Assembly (NCBI GenBank): GCA_963970005.1
Contig: CAXAMN010021224.1
Coordinates: forward strand, 929,738 to 993,737
Direction: 5' to 3'
Length of the DNA stretch: 64,000 nucleotides
Source of the DNA: Durusdinium trenchii
Taxonomy: Eukaryota > Sar > Dinophyceae > Suessiales > Symbiodiniaceae
A program made the translations under genes and the position numbers. Below the pieces are notes generated by a model that was not told the DNA's origin, did not search any database, and saw only the letters and a program-made list of their open reading frames with translations. Numbering within the stretch: position 1 is the first letter of the stretch; each line of letters opens with the position of its first letter. Below are positions 37,801 through 52,800 of this stretch, one piece after another.

Positions 37801-40800
37801 GAAAGACTGCACTGATGGTTTCCCATCAAAGACGTGTTGTGCTCAAACCCCGTACGCCCACAATTTGTTTCGCAATCATTATGTTGATTGCGGGTGAGCG
37901 CAGTCATGGCAGGTTTGGATCACAAGTAACAGAGGCAACATACATGTTATGCAATTGACAGGGGATCCATATCCGCTCTGAAGATTTGATCATGTTGATC
38001 GTACTATTTTCTACTAGCAGGGTATTTCTACCAGAAGCTGTATTGTTATGTGCGTGAATTGCATGTTTACAAGCAGCCACCTGTGATTCATTCACCTTCC
38101 CTTTTCTTCCTTTCTCCCCTTCCTTTGGATCGTTTTGATTCGATGTCAATCAGCTGCTTCGTATGCATCCCATAATTTTGTGTGTAAAGTCGACGAGGCT
38201 GGATTTGCCACTTAGCTCTAAGCTCTACAGTATGGTTCCTTGTGGAAAGGTCCATAGCAGGCCCAGGTACTCAGGTACTTTGACTTTGGCTCGCTTCATC
38301 AAACGTAATCCCTTATCCTAGGGAAACTTATAGATTACAAACTATCGGGTTGTCCGGTTGGGGAGCTGTGGTGTGGTCCACAGCGCGAAGTCCCGGGTTT
38401 TCGCTTGGTAGATCTTGGGCGCCACGGTAGATCTCGTAGTCCTCTTGTGCCGGCGTGCCCCCCTGATTTGCTGCAAGACTCAGCTGTACCAGGTTTTGTT
38501 CTTTTTTTTTTTCCCAAGACAGATCGGATCTACGCCCAGGAATTGATCCTGCAGCCTGATTTTTACAGCTGTTCCACCCTTTTTTACAGCCTCAAAAACA
38601 GTGAGCGGTTCTTGAGTGGCCGCACGGCAGCGAACCGCAGTGCGGTACAGCCTCAAAAAAAACAAAAATCTCTCATGTCCGAGGACCAACCGCGTGAAGC
38701 AAATGGCCAAGCTCAACGAGATTTGCTACGAAGCCGTCATTGAACAGGTCCGCAAAGGCCGCGTGGAGCGCGGCTTTGAAGACGTCCGTTGTTCGAAGGT
38801 GGGACTGGGGCGGAGTTGGAGGGTCTATGTAGACCCCCATAGACACCCAAACAGATAGAAAAGTAGATCCCCACAAAGTCTACTTGGGAACTCTAAGGGC
38901 TGGTGACCTCGACAGAGAGAAGGTCTCGATTTATGTGGTTCCCGGTGGCTTCGTTTCAAGACTCTATTGGCCAAGCCCGAAGGTGAATGGTTTCGTTCAT
39001 TGAAGGTTCCAAGTTCGTCGCTTTGTGAGGTGCTTTTGGGGTCTGCCGTCTGCCGTGGATACGGATATTCTTTTCGCACTCCGAGCACTCCTCCGTTCGT
39101 TCGGCCACCGTCTTTGTGGACCCCTGGGCTTCCTTCAGTTCCTTGGTCTGTTCATGGTCTCAACATCCTCTTCTCCCAGATCGGGGGGGGGGGTAGAGGG
39201 CTGGAGCCCTGGGCCCAGAACACGGGGGATGGCCTTTGATTTCGGGTCGTGCCCAAATACACCACGCGAGGCACCGTCGGACTCTTCGTTCACTCCTAGG
39301 GCACCAGGTCATGGTCTTCGTTCACTCGCGTGGTGATACGTACAAGACGGTCTGGGAGCCCCAGAGATGGTGAGAGCTGACAGAGTCGACAGAGCTGAAC
39401 CCGGAGTCGAGCGTCCAAGGAGAAAGCTCCGTCCGTTCGCCGTGAGACCCAGCACTGGAGTTGTGTAAAGTGAGTAAAGTGAAAGTGTAATACTGTAAGG
39501 TCCCAGAGACTGCATGGGACTGGAATACTCACCTATGCATTCACCCCTGATGGCCCAACCCCAATCTATGTGTAACATAGCGAGTGTCAGGGGTTGTTGC
39601 AAACCATGCATGTTTCAGCTTTGAATGAGTGGTCGCACCTTCCCCACTCTCCTAGAATCATCACCGCTTTCGATGGAGTTTCTGCTCTGGTCCTGTTCCA
39701 TCTTGGCCAAGAAATGGCAGACGGGCGGTGTTTTGAGTGACCTAAGAAATCCTAGGGCTTAAAGAAAGACATTGGATTGAAATTTGTCGATATGTTTGTA
39801 GCTCTCTTGTTGGAATTTGCTGAGTTTTTGCTTACCAGGGAAGGGTGCAATGTGAGTGTTGTCCTTCAAAGCCTGTGATCTTGGGGTAATATCATCTTGG
39901 GGCCTGCAGCACTTGATTTTCTGGGGTGAGCAGTTGTGTGGCAAAGCACCGCAAAACAGAACCCCCTAAGGTCTCTTTCAAATTCAATTCATGTCCTTTT
40001 AAATCTTGCAGTGTATATGTAAAATTATGTAAATTACCCTTTCAAGGTTTGCAATGCTTGCGAAGCCATTTCTCATGACCATTCATGCTATGTAAATAGT
40101 ATTAAATAGTTGCTTGTAATATATATATACTGTACTATATATATATACACACACCTATCCTTCAGGCAGGACATTTAGCCTTTCCTGAAAAAGCTGTTTG
40201 TTTGCATGTCGTTTGGCTGAACACCTACTTTCCTGAACATGACATGGGCAGAAACACCCGCAAAAAACAGGCAGACAGACTCATACATCGGGCAAACATA
40301 CTGGGAAACGGGCAGAAGCATACGCTGGCATTGCAAGAAACTGTTTGAAGGGCGAAAACGGGAAACGTACATTACCGTACATTGGGCAAACAGAAGCACT
40401 AGACTATAGGGCACAAAAACAGTTGGTAGGCAGAAGTTCTGCCTGTTCAATCTCAGAGGATTTCCAAGGTACAGGACGAGTTTCGTGGTCCCAACCGAAA
40501 CACGACTGTTTTTTTTTTTTGCATGTTTCTGATTTGGAAGAGCGGAAGAGTAGCATCTTCCAACTGAATTACCTGAAACTCGAACTCGGATGATTTGACT
40601 TCGCATGACTTATGATTGGGGACACTCGCAGCTGGCTCACCATCAGTGCCACATCCAAGCAGGGATCACGTGGTAGTCAAGAGTCGGTCGGTTTGTGACA
40701 TTTTGTGACCCCTTAATTTTCGATATGTTTGCTCTTCCTTTGCCTCTTTCTATTTCTCTGGTCTGGTAGCGCCGGTGTGCAAACTCTTCCAACAGAAGGT

Positions 40801-43800
40801 GGATTTGTTACGGATTGCGGCACCACTTTGAGATGAATAATCTGAAGGAAGAGCAAGAAGATCCGAGAGGATATCATCAAGCAGAGATTGAAAAGGTTTC
40901 CACGTGTATGAAGGAGAGTTCATCCGTAGAGCTTTTGTCCCACATCCTCACATGACCTCACTGGCACCTTCCCCCACCACCGAACCTAAAACGGAGGTCA
41001 TTGTAACACTAGGAAATACTCAGAATGTCTACGTACCTTGACTCACCAAAGTAGATTAGAACATGGGACCTGACCCCATAAAACAACAGGTATACTTAGG
41101 TACTTGTACCCATTGTCCGAGGTACTTTGAGGGTCATGAGTCAAGGTATTCACTTGTTTTTGGATATTTTGCATGGGCAGCGGCAATCCTCCGAGTTCAG
41201 CAAAAAGGAAGATGAATTGAACTTGGTGGTCGTTACCAGGACCTTCCAACAGGTGGTTTTGGACACTCCATGACCTCTAAGACTCTAAGAGTCTATTCAA
41301 AGACACCTCAGAAGGAAGGTGGTGGTACATGAAAATTTACAAGGTTTTTGAGGCACATTGTGCTGCAGTGAGGCTGTATAGGAAATGCACCTCCAGTCAA
41401 GACAACATCCCCAAGCGCTGAGCCTCGGAGAGGGATACACGGCGGATTGCCGTTCCCGATGCGACATGCGTGAAAGCTTTATGTGATGGTTGGCATTGAA
41501 GATCTTAACGACAGGGCTCGAAGCCAGGTGATTTCGTTTGTTGTTACACCACTACGGATCGGGTGCCTCCCCCATACACGTATACTTGTTGGTTTTGAAT
41601 TGCCATTCACTTCAACGGACATTTGTTTAGCATATAATGTATACCTGTTTGATTCAATTCGTCCAAAGGGTTTTCATGTTTGAACATGGAGGGAGACGAG
41701 GCGATTTGTGGATGATCGAATTCCGCGTACATGTGATGATTCGATGCGTCCCCTGCCAGATTCACGTTGGGGCATCCCAATGTTGTGTTTGTTGGGAGGG
41801 TGTGTCGACGCATGGATTTGGATTGGGCAGTGACGATGCTGTCAAGCCGTCAGAAGACCCAGCAAAGAATTACCCGTCGAGAGCCTCGGAAGGGTGCTCA
41901 TCTCCCATGGACGGAGAGCTGCAATCAAGAGACATGCGACCATAGTCCAACTCTAAGATAAAGAAAGTGCTCTCCCAATTCATGCAATGGTCGCATTTGG
42001 TGGTAAATGGCAGGTGCTTGCGTCAAGGATTGGTATACTTATTCTTGTTGCCTTGCCGCGCGGCGCCGCCATCACCCAGTATGTCCTAATTCTCCTGTTT
42101 TATGTATATGCGTTGTTTGTGCTGTTGTTCTCTTTTTGCGGTAAAGTGGGGTGGTTCCAAGTCGCGGTGGCGTCAGTACCCAATCGGAGAAAGTTTCGCG
42201 TCAGCGTGCCTCCAGCGTGAGGTCTGGACACTAAAGGGCAGGTGGTCCATGTTTCCTTGTATTGGAGCTTTGCTTTGGATGTCGGATTTTCAATCAGTTC
42301 CTCAACCCCAGCGCGTGCCTGAATAGTGTCAACACTGTTCCCTGCATAGTCTTTTTACTTAAGTGACTCCAGAGCCTATATGGTTTACATGGTGGGCGTG
42401 GCTCGACCGCCGCGCATTTGATCTACGTGTTCTGCAGCCCTGCCCAGCCTTTGTTCACCGATGGAATGATGTGAGCAGACAGCTCAGAACTCTTGAGGCA
42501 GACACTTTAGCACAGATGGCCAACGACCACCAGCAACTGGGTTTTTTTTGATATGCGTCGGGCACCCAGTCGCAGGTGTTTGTGGCCCCAGTGGTTTTGT
42601 TGATGTGTTATGTTTCCATATTGTTTCAATGTTCGTGGGTTTTAGATTATAGATATTTGTGATTTGATTCGTTCCAACAAGTGTTGAAAATCTTGCTATG
42701 AGGCACCCATATGCAGTTTGGATATTTCCAGCAGCAGGCACGACCAACGGGCAAACCTCAAAATTTTGCAAACATCAACCAAGTGCAGGTATGCACGGCA
42801 GTTAAACGTCCCGGAGCGTTTTCCGCTTATGATCGATTGATGTTTCAATCATGACCACTGGATTTTTCGTGACTGTTTGAAAATTCAATGCCTACAGTCT
42901 TGCATTTTGAATGGTTTTTAGATGTTTTTAGTGCAACAATCTGGCCTAGCAGTGGCAAATCAGGGAAGCACGTACAGGAACTCAAACGCTGAAATTCTGC
43001 TGCTAAGGGACCCTTGGTTGCAGATGTTTGCAGGTGCAGAAGTCCAGGAACAAACAGGTGCAGATGATTTTCGACAAAGGTTTTGGCATCCATCATGCGT
43101 GGACCCTCAGCTTCATGGGGTTTTGCAAGAAAATGAAAACATTGAGGTTGGTTTCTGCGCTTTGGCTGGCTAAGAGTCTAAGAGGGTTTTCTTGCTGGCT
43201 TGAAGCAGGATGATCAATGCTGTGAGGGTCCCCGCATGTTTAACTTGGATGGGGCAGAAACCATAGATCATCGTGCTAACTTCCCCCACAGCCGTGTTTT
43301 TCAAGACGGTGAGTTGCCCCATCCGTGCAGAGCCGGTCTGGTCTGGTCTGGCGCTTTTGTGAAGACGACGCGCCGGACCGAGGCGGGCATGCTGCGGTCG
43401 GATCGGACGCTCACCGAGAAGATGTTCTTGGCGGGGGTGGTGCCCGTGCTATGCTGCACCGTGGGGGGGCTCGACGTCGCCGCGTCGTGACAGCGCGACG
43501 ACGGAGCCCACAGAGCCTCAGAGCTGGGACGTGTGGGACAGAAGCCATGGAAAGTCGATGAACGAGGACAGGAAGAAAGACAAGGATCCCAGGTGATTGT
43601 GGCTCTATGAAATGGGGATGCTTTACCTCCATATATCACCAGGGATACTAAGTCCAAAAGACATGTTGTAAGCTATATAGGATATACCCCAAGAAGGGCT
43701 CCTGAGAAGGTTGCGGTAGGTGCCAGTGAGCTTTAAGCACCTTTCTTCTGATGTCGGGAGCCCTGGTCAAACACCTCCAACTCCCCCCGCACCGGGGTAC

Positions 43801-46800
43801 AACGCGCGGGTCTCCCGGCATGGGCCTCACTAAACCCTTCGCCGAAGGCCACGTTGGCTTGGGGCGTGAACTTGCCAGCGAGGCGCCGTGACTCGGGGGG
43901 GGATCACCGACGGTATACGCCGCGAGGGTATACAAGGTATACAAGTCACGTGCCACACCGTGGTATAGCGGCGGGGTGAAGGATGGGCGCACCCAGTGAA
44001 AGGAGGAACATCGGTTTGGGAACATCGGCTGTGTAAATGGCCGTGAACATCAGAGACGGGGTGTGTGGATTGTAGGAGACTTGATTCGCTCGAGCGGACA
44101 GAATTACTGGAACATACTGAAACTATAGTCTTAGAGTCTTTAAAGTAAAACCTCTCGCAGGGTACGACAAAAGAAGTTTTGGCGGGTTAAAGAATGGACA
44201 ATTGCAAATGGTTGACCCCTTGAAGAGCCAGACCCAGACCCCGCCTGGTCCTTGTTTCGCTCGTTGAGTACGGTTCTTTCGTCCACCGAGTGAAATGAGG
44301 TCCGCCAGACCTGTGAGCTTTTGTTGAACATAGTTGGTTGCTTTCATACTGCGATCTGTTTTCATGTCTGCAGAGGATCAGCAGATGCATGGGATGTTGT
44401 TATGTTAATGCTTATGTGGGGGGAACACATCCAGGGGTGCCGATGATATGGCCTCCCCGATCTGGAATCTGTTCCATCCAAACCAAGGCTTTCTGGAGTG
44501 GTTCCCCGAAATCGCTGAGCAGACTCTATTGACTTGTAGAGAGATGGCCCAGGTGTAAGGGACACTGTGATAGTCTATTCAACGATTCAACGTTCTGATC
44601 CTTACTGTTCAGTGCTCAATACTCGAAGGTAGATCACCGATCACGACAAACGCATAAAGACGGTGTAGCTTACTACCTTCTCGTGGAATTCCGGGTTTGT
44701 TTGTTTAGCTGGCAAGAGGGGGCCACCTTTCAGTGGTTCTTTCAGGAGTGTGATCATCAAGGGCACCTCGATCTTTGATTCCCAAGCCGGCGGTTACAAG
44801 GAGATTGTGTTTTGGGTTATCGCGCGTTCTCCGAGAGGAATCGCCATGATGAATGGATAACGCCATGCCATGTTTGCATCATTTTGCATCCATACCCAGA
44901 CACTCCATGAGTTTGACATGCATAATTATTCACATTTGGCGGGGTATGGTGGGGTTATTGTATGTTATTGTATAGGTATAATATGTATATATATTGTAGT
45001 TTGGATGGGCTGGTTGTAGGTCAGGTGATCATTTGCCAATCTCGATCATCCAGCTTTAAAGTCAGTTCGTGAGTTTGGTTTAGTGACTTCAGGTGACGAA
45101 CGATATGATATCCAAGTTCGGGGTATCGAAGCAGCGGCATACAGGGATCCTTTGGACCATTCAGCTAGCTCGAGTACGGATCCGTACTTTCATCATACCA
45201 TATCATACCAAACACCCCAGTACCCTCCAGTACCCGTGAGTGTGGAAAGTACTTATATATGTCAAATCTATATTACAATTATTACACCAAACACCCCCTG
45301 ATTTTCATCCACATCATGTTCAGTCCTTCTTTCCGTCGGACGGAAGCTCGCCGTGGATGACGGAAGCTCGCCGTGCGACTCGCCGTGCGACTGGCCGTGC
45401 GACTGGCCTGCTAGACCAGGACCTAAGCAGGAGAGGTCCGGACTGGTGGGACCTGAGCTGCAGGACCTGGGCATCTTGGATGTGCAGCAGATTTTTGGTC
45501 GTGCCGGGCGCCCGGGCTTCGATACCCAAGGCGCGGCCGGAAGGAGGAGGGGAGGAGGACGAAGGAGGACCGGAGGGCTGGTATGAGATGCCATGAACCA
45601 TGAGAGTTTGGGAGGAAGATGGCTGAAGAAACAAACCCAAACCCCTCAGCAATCTACTGTAAAGCCATCTGGATTCTTAGGGGTTTTCCCACAAGAGGTT
45701 TCAGAAGTCCCTCTGGCTGAAATTGTGGCGTTTCACTGCCAGATGGTGGATTTTGACGAGATCCCAAAACAGATCTCCACTCACTTGGCAGAGCTGTGAT
45801 GATGCAAGAGCATACTAGATCGGTATAAATATTGGCAACCATTGACTCTCAAACCATACAATATGTTCTCACTGTCAGGGTTCGACCTACTTTCGGGCCC
45901 TTCCTAACCATCGAAGGAGGAGACCTGGCAGTTTTCGGATGCTGAAAAGCTTATTCCTTTTTTTGTTCGCACGAATCACACCTGCGAGTACTCAGAATGA
46001 AGTTGGGAGGTCGACCACACTCTGGTAGACAGTGAAATGTTGATGCCTGAAGTGGTGAGGATAGTACACATGCCTGTGACAACTTTCTTGGGCTTGCCAA
46101 CTCTTTGCAAACGGCTCTACGGCGATCTCTGGGGCCAAACTTGTTTGACATTGCCTTCGCTGAATTCGGTCTTGAGCCAGAAGATGTGGAGGTCCGCCCA
46201 CTGGGATCTGGCGCTTGCTGTTGAGGCCCAGTAGTGCCCACTGCGATCTGGCACTTGCAGTTGAGGTCCGGTAGTCCACACTGCGATCTGTCACTTGCAA
46301 TTGAGGTCCGGTAGTGCCCACTGCGATGTGGCACTTGCAGTTTAGGTGCAGTAGTCAAGGAGACGAGGAGAGGAGGATAAGGAAGAGGAGAGCTCTGATA
46401 AAATCTAACAACCCTCACCCGGCAGGTGGGGAAAAACTGTGACTTTCGGTTTTGGGAGCTTTTCCGGCGGAACCAATCAAACGGCAGAACAACGAACACC
46501 GCCGCCGGACACCGTGCCCACCGCTCCAGGCCATGCGACCCTGTGAGCTTTGGCCTGCTTAAGACGTCGAGCGAGACGCGGGGGGTTGTATTTCATCTAT
46601 AATTTCCGGGATCAAATTGATTGGTAAATACTCCAGTCCCACTATATAGTCGTGCTTGGGCATGGTATAGGTCTGGTTGTCGTGTTCACCCCTTTTATTT
46701 CTCTAGCTGGGGTTAATCTTATCGCTATGAACTGGATGAAGGCCTTCATGACCATCAGCCACTGTTCTTGTGAACAAAAATGAACAAAGACCCATCCTGG

Positions 46801-49800
46801 ACCACCAACCGGGGTGATTAATGTTCTAACGGGCAACTGATGGACACCCGTTTCGTGGCGCTGGATTGTCCCCTTATCCACTGCTGCTTGCCTCATGATA
46901 CAGGAAGGGACTGCGTTATGCGTCTGGTGTGTAGCACTAGTTGCGAGCTGGGATGAATACCGTTGAACATGACCGTTTCCGCATGTTGTTTTGGTTCTTT
47001 TCATGGGTTCCATGCGGATGCTACAAAAGAACCGAAAAAAAACGCTGGAACCGACGTCGATGGACCTACGACGCAAAAATCTGGAACAGAAAATTCAGGT
47101 ATAATTAGGTCTACACCATCTACATCCTTCAGTTTTTGGACACCTCCAAACCCAGTTCACTTCACATGTTTAAGACGCCCAGCCTTCGCCACAGCCCAAG
47201 GATCGACCTCCTCCGTGTCAGCGATTGCTTTAAACAAAATTCCCTTTGGAGACACCTGGCGACTGGAACGAGACAGGTGTCCACTCAACATCCTGAAAAG
47301 CAATGGTTCGAGACAAGGGGTCCATTACGAGCCGAAATCATCATGCACTGCCTCAAACACAACGATCGATGGTCTATACCTAAAAGCACCTGGGGCAAAA
47401 ATTTCTGCCTCAGCCCGATTTGCCCGGGAGGATTCGCGGATTTAAGGTAAATCCGCGCCAGGTAGGAATTTCCGCGGCCAGCGGGGAATTTTTGCCTCGA
47501 GTAAAATCCGACATAGCAATTCAAAAACCATCACCACTGCCTAACACCGACCAGGTTGTCTCTTCCATGATTGCAGACCACATATCGTTCTGCGAGGCCA
47601 TAGTTTCACATCTCAAGATCTGACATCCTACTTCTAAATTCATGACATTCACAAAGAGGCTGCGATATATGTTCAAGCCCTTCAAGGGCACTGTTCTTGA
47701 ATCCCGCCTTCTGCCAGGAAATTTCCGCCGTTTTCCCGGGTATTTCCGCCGTTTTCCCGGGTATTTCCGCCTCTTTCCCGGGTATTTCCGCCTCTTTCCC
47801 GGGCATTTTCGCGCCAGGTGTTTTCAACTTTGGACTGGTTTTACTGCTCGTGTGCTCATTCCGCACAAGAAGCCTTCAAAAACAAAGACATGGTAGCCAG
47901 ATTTGCAGGTGGAGGTAGAAACTTAGGCGCCGCCATCTTTTTGTATCATTGAGGTGACCATTCCAGGCAGAAATGCCCAATGCACATGCAAACCACCAAA
48001 AAGATTCAACTGTTCTATATAGAATATATGTAGTCTCTCACTAGATTCCTGAAAGGGAAAATGTGCGGCAACAAAAACATTTCCGCGGCAAAAAGTTGGT
48101 TTCCGCCCCAGGACGGGGAGAGCCGCTCTTCCCGAAAAAGGCAAGAATTTCTGCCGAAAGGATCTTCTAGGTATGCCAAAAAATATCAAAGAAACGGTCA
48201 GTCCCCGACTGCTGACTGTTAAACGCATGGCTCACAAACATCACATGTGATCGAACAATTTGGGCACGCAGGCTCAGCAAGCAAGCTCTAAAGTTTCACC
48301 AAACTCAGCCAGTTTAACCATCATCACAGTATTTGGAAACACTCCTTGGTGCAGGAAGGGAACGATACATCTTTGCAATCTTTCGCTAGCAAATATGACA
48401 AAGATCGCTATGACTTGGAAATGCGTGCGCCCCTTCTACTCGTGGCAAAGGGCTCCTTCCAGCTCCGCCAGCCCCATCCGTGCCTGGAAGCTGGCTTGCT
48501 GAAATCAGCCCCAAGTCATTCTCTGGAGAATTAGCTTGGCTTTGTCAAGACATATCAAGACCATGGCCAATTTGTTTATGACGATGAGCATCGGAGTCGG
48601 AATCGAATGCTTCTTTGGAATCCAGGTCGTGTGATACACAGCACCAGACCTGTGTAGCGTCCAAAGACACGAGACTGGCATATTTACCTACGAGCACCTT
48701 CCTAATTCATCCTAACTCCGGGTTTCCTCGCTGGACAATTCCCCAGCCCGCTACGTACGTGTTTTTTTTTTGAGACAGTACACCCCGAAATGAAGGTTCA
48801 GGTACCCTGAAACCACCCCAAGGGTAGGTGAATGTTCCATACGTGGAATGATAAGGGAATGTCAGGGATTTATTGCATGTAGTCCCCAGTGTAGTAGGAT
48901 GATCAGAGGCGTGGTATCAATCGTGATATCCTGAATGTAAGCCAGACGAACGAAGCACATTCCTCAGAGAAACGAAGCCATTCCCTCTATAGTTTGTGCA
49001 TGTTTGCGCATGTGTTGGGAGAGTCCAAGGGTCACTTCCAAGTGCCTTTCGTCCTTTTCGCCAGGATCACTGAACACGCGAACTTGAACAACTATTTGCG
49101 CTTGCTGTTGCTACTTGTCCCTGTTTGATTCGATACCTTTTGATTCTTGGATTTGCCTGGATTTGTGAAACTGGTTCAAATTGGATACCCTGGGTGTGCA
49201 GCACAAAACAAATGCTGAAGGATTTTGTTCTACTTGATTTGTCCTTTCTTACTATTAGGCTTGGTGGGTGTCTCAGCTACTAGAGGACTTACTGACCCTA
49301 TAGGACCATATCGTCAGGCAGGGATAGACCCCGGCACCCACCCCAACCATCTTCTCAGAATGTAGTTCAAACCCTACTTAGGGTGAAACATGGTGAAACC
49401 GTGAATTCTGGACCTTTTGAGAGCTGTGATTTTGGGGAACCCCTTCTCATCAGGAAAGTTTTTTGGGGCCCAAAGACCCCAAGACGAGCAACAGTAGAGG
49501 GATGAAGCCGAAGAACATTTGCAGTTGATGATGTGTTGTTGTTATGATTTTGGGCTATCCCGTTCGCAGAATCCGCTGTAACTGCAGCAGAAGCACAGTA
49601 AGAGAAGCTTATTATGGCTATACTGTATATATATATAATGTTCTAATAACCTAGCATTTGTTTGTTGTGTTTGCCTGATGTTGTTTGACCATTTTAGTAA
49701 ATGAAAAGATGAGTGAGTATCAGCTAAGATCGAGCGCAGATCTGGGTCTTGTTAAGTGAAAGCTGAGATGGACAACATCAGCTCCAAAAGAAGTCATCGG

Positions 49801-52800
49801 ACATCTTTGGGCACACCCAAAAACATCAAATCACGAACGATCAGCATAGCAGCATATTTTGAATGATGCATCATGATTGCTTTGTTGTTAGAACACCCTA
49901 CACAGCCAGGAAACCATGATTGACCTACATGGAGCCCAAATCACATGCAACCCCTGGCTCCAATGGCAAATGAGTCCTGTCGAATCTGCCAGTCCGGAGT
50001 CGGATCGCTTCTCAACACCTCAGAGCTCAGCTGCACAGCTGGCGCTCATGGGCGCTCGCCAATCCCCGAGGCATCAGATGCCCATCGAGTCCAAATTCTT
50101 GGAGAACATGGCCAATGCACTGAACGCAGAGATCGTCCCTTGGAACGTCAGATGCTTCGGAAAAAAAACAAGTTCATAGAATATCCTAGAATTTTGGTGG
50201 AACGCTTCCTTATTTGGCGGAGAAGTGGATGTTGGAAGGGGGAGAGGGAGTATGTGGGTTTGGGCCTGATTTAGAGGGGTTCAATGTTTGATGCCGTGAA
50301 CTGTGCAAAGCTAATTGCATATACCTAGACGGCAAACCTTTTGGGTCACCCACTTCACGTGCGAAGAGGGTGTGTGTCAAGTGAATGTGTTGCAAGGGTT
50401 GTCTAAACGTTTGAGCCAGGCTGGTGCGACGTTTGGGCATGTTCACCGACACGTGGTGAGCGTACGGTCTGAAGGCCATCTATGCATATACCTAGAACCT
50501 GAAAGACCTCGATCTTAGACCAGACAGATAGAACCACACGGGTGTGAATGCCAATCCTCCTGGGGCGTCACCATGATGCCTCTGCGCGAGGCTCCGCAGG
50601 CCCCCCCCCGCCACCGGGGTTTAGGCCATGGGCAACGTCTCCAGCGAGAAGGACGCAGCCGATTGGCTCCGCCCGGGTCCTTGGGGATAATCCCAGTGTT
50701 CCAAGGGCTGGGGGTCAAGGAGATGAAACAAAAGAGCAATAAACACATTCCAGCACCACTCAAAGGGTGGATAAGGGTGGTTTATAGAACCCCTTGAAGA
50801 TGTATGTTCCATCCAATGACCACCCTTCCTTTGGGTGGTGCTGGATAAGACATCTTGGAGCAGTTGCTGGCTCGAGTATATAGGGTCTTCATCATCTCGT
50901 TCTCGAACGAATCGCAAAGTATCTGAGAATTGGGATTCACAGTATTCAGATTTTACCTTTAGTTGCGTGTGTTTTAAGACCACAACATACCACAACTGTA
51001 CGTATTTCTTTGTATCATGTGGAACGACCTTAAGGCCTCCCTCTATTGAGCTTACTGCTGCCTCAGTTTGGTGTCGCAGGTGGGACGAACGTGGAACATG
51101 AGTAGGAGCGTGGAGACATCCCCCAAAACAGCCTTCACACCTCAGGCTTTCATCTACAATCTTGTATAACTATACAAAATTAATCCATGAGACTGGAAGA
51201 GTTATAATATACCTACATTTACTCATCTAAATGACCCATCCATGGAGGTAACTCTTCCACCGCCTCTACGTCCAGGCTATTCCTACCTCTTCGTCCGCTT
51301 CTTCCGCACACCCCAGAAGTTTGGTATCACACAGCAGGACTGCGACCCGGCCATGGAGGGGTGAGGGTCATCCGTTCATCCAATTCTGCTCCATTCCCAC
51401 ATCCCAAAAGAAGGTACGGACAGACTCCCAACCTGCTTCCACCCCAACCACAGGGAATAGATACATCTTGGGTCTGTCCTATGGGAATAGATACATCTTG
51501 GGTCTGTCCTATCACCTGTGACACTGGGCAACAATGATCACTATCTCAAGAGAAAGGCCTGCACCTGAACCATCATCATCTACTGGGCCCTGGTACTAGG
51601 ATAGAACCCTATATTAATATATTGCATCTATTTGATGAATACTTTCAAGGCTGAGCAGACTTCCAGCTACGAAGTTCTGGCGATCCAGCGGTTCCGGCCT
51701 GGGGGCATCCATGGAGGCCTTTCCCATTTAGCGGGTGCCCTGTCTGGAGACCTGTTGACGTAGGGTAGGGTAGTCGAACGCCAGGACACCCAGACAGGAT
51801 GACAGATGATCCTGGATATACCCTATAGGGCTCCTGGCCCACCTCCGTTTCGAAGATGCTTGGGGTGGGTGCCAAGGGGGGGGTCGAACCACCTAACCGG
51901 ATATGGTTGGAGCCCTAGCATCCTGATGGCTGGGTTGTTGTCCTGGAAAACCCAGCTGGTGACTCAAATAGCAGTTTTATCCGATCCTGTTTCGTCTGAC
52001 GGCGAGCCAAAAACCTATATATACCTAGAAGCACCTGGGGCAGAAATTTCTGCCTCAGTCCGATTTGCCCGGGAGGATTCGCGGATTTAGGGGAAATCCA
52101 TGCCAGGTAGGAATTTCCGCGGGCAGCAGGGAATTTTTGCCTCAAGCAAAATCCAACATAGCAATTCGAAAACCACTGCCTAAGACCAACCAGGTTGTCT
52201 CTTCCATGATTGCAGACAGACCACATATCGTTCTGCAAGGACATAGCTTCACATCTCAAGATCTGACACCCTACGATTTTGACACTTCTAAATTCATGAC
52301 ATTCACAAAGAGGCTGCGACATATGTTCAAGCCCTTCGAAGGCATCAAAGGCACTGTTCTTGAATCCCGCCTTCTGCCAGGAAATTCCGCCGGTTTCCCG
52401 GGTATTTCCGTCGTTTTCCCGGGTATTTCCGCCTTTTTCCCGGGTATTTCTGCCTTTTTTCCCGGACATTTTCGTGCCAGGTGTTTTCAACTTTGGACTG
52501 ATTTTAGTCCTTTTGTGCTCATTCTGCACAAGAAACCTTCAAAAACAAAGACACATATATGACATGATATGATGGTAGCCAGATTTGCAGGTGGAGGTGG
52601 AAACTTAAGCGCTGCTAATTGTTTTTCTCATTGCGGTAACCGTTCCAGGCAGAAATGCCCAATGTAAGACACAAAAATATTCAACTCCTCTAGAATTTAT
52701 GTATATAGTCTTTGTCTCACTGGATTCCTGAAAGGGAATATTCGCGGCAACAAAAACATTTCCGCGGCAAACAGCTGATTTCCGCCCCAGGACGGGAAGA

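Larger units (their letters stand above)
43461..45463. other. Introns around motif V and VIIKGT exons
   Basis: They contain an M2-type remnant at about 43672-43770 and an M1 left end at 44895. Only the two micro-exons listed appear coding. Confidence 0.55.
45544..49064. other. 3.5 kb intron after motif VI exon
   Basis: It has a GA donor by frame logic. It hosts a 40-bp tandem repeat (46195-46355) and one copy of the 0.8 kb element with inverted ends (47375-48173). No exon was seen. Confidence 0.65.

Noticed and set aside
33097..45543. Assignment of the helicase to Brr2 (U5 snRNP)
   Set aside because: [18 protein letters not shown] and [17 protein letters not shown] follow ASCC3/Slh1. Brr2 has different residues at these positions (for example AGM.R.DR with LQMLGRAGRP).
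45268..45652. Overlapping long open frames on both strands around the motif VI exon
   Set aside because: They are shadows of the GC-rich GRAGRP exon and of neighbouring CGCCGTGCGACT repeats. Only the + frame at 45464-45543 has homology.
51915..52529. 204-codon minus-strand frame with repeated [20 protein letters not shown] sequence
   Set aside because: It is the translation of the 21-bp tandem repeat in the 0.8 kb element. The same happens in copy A, with different breaks.
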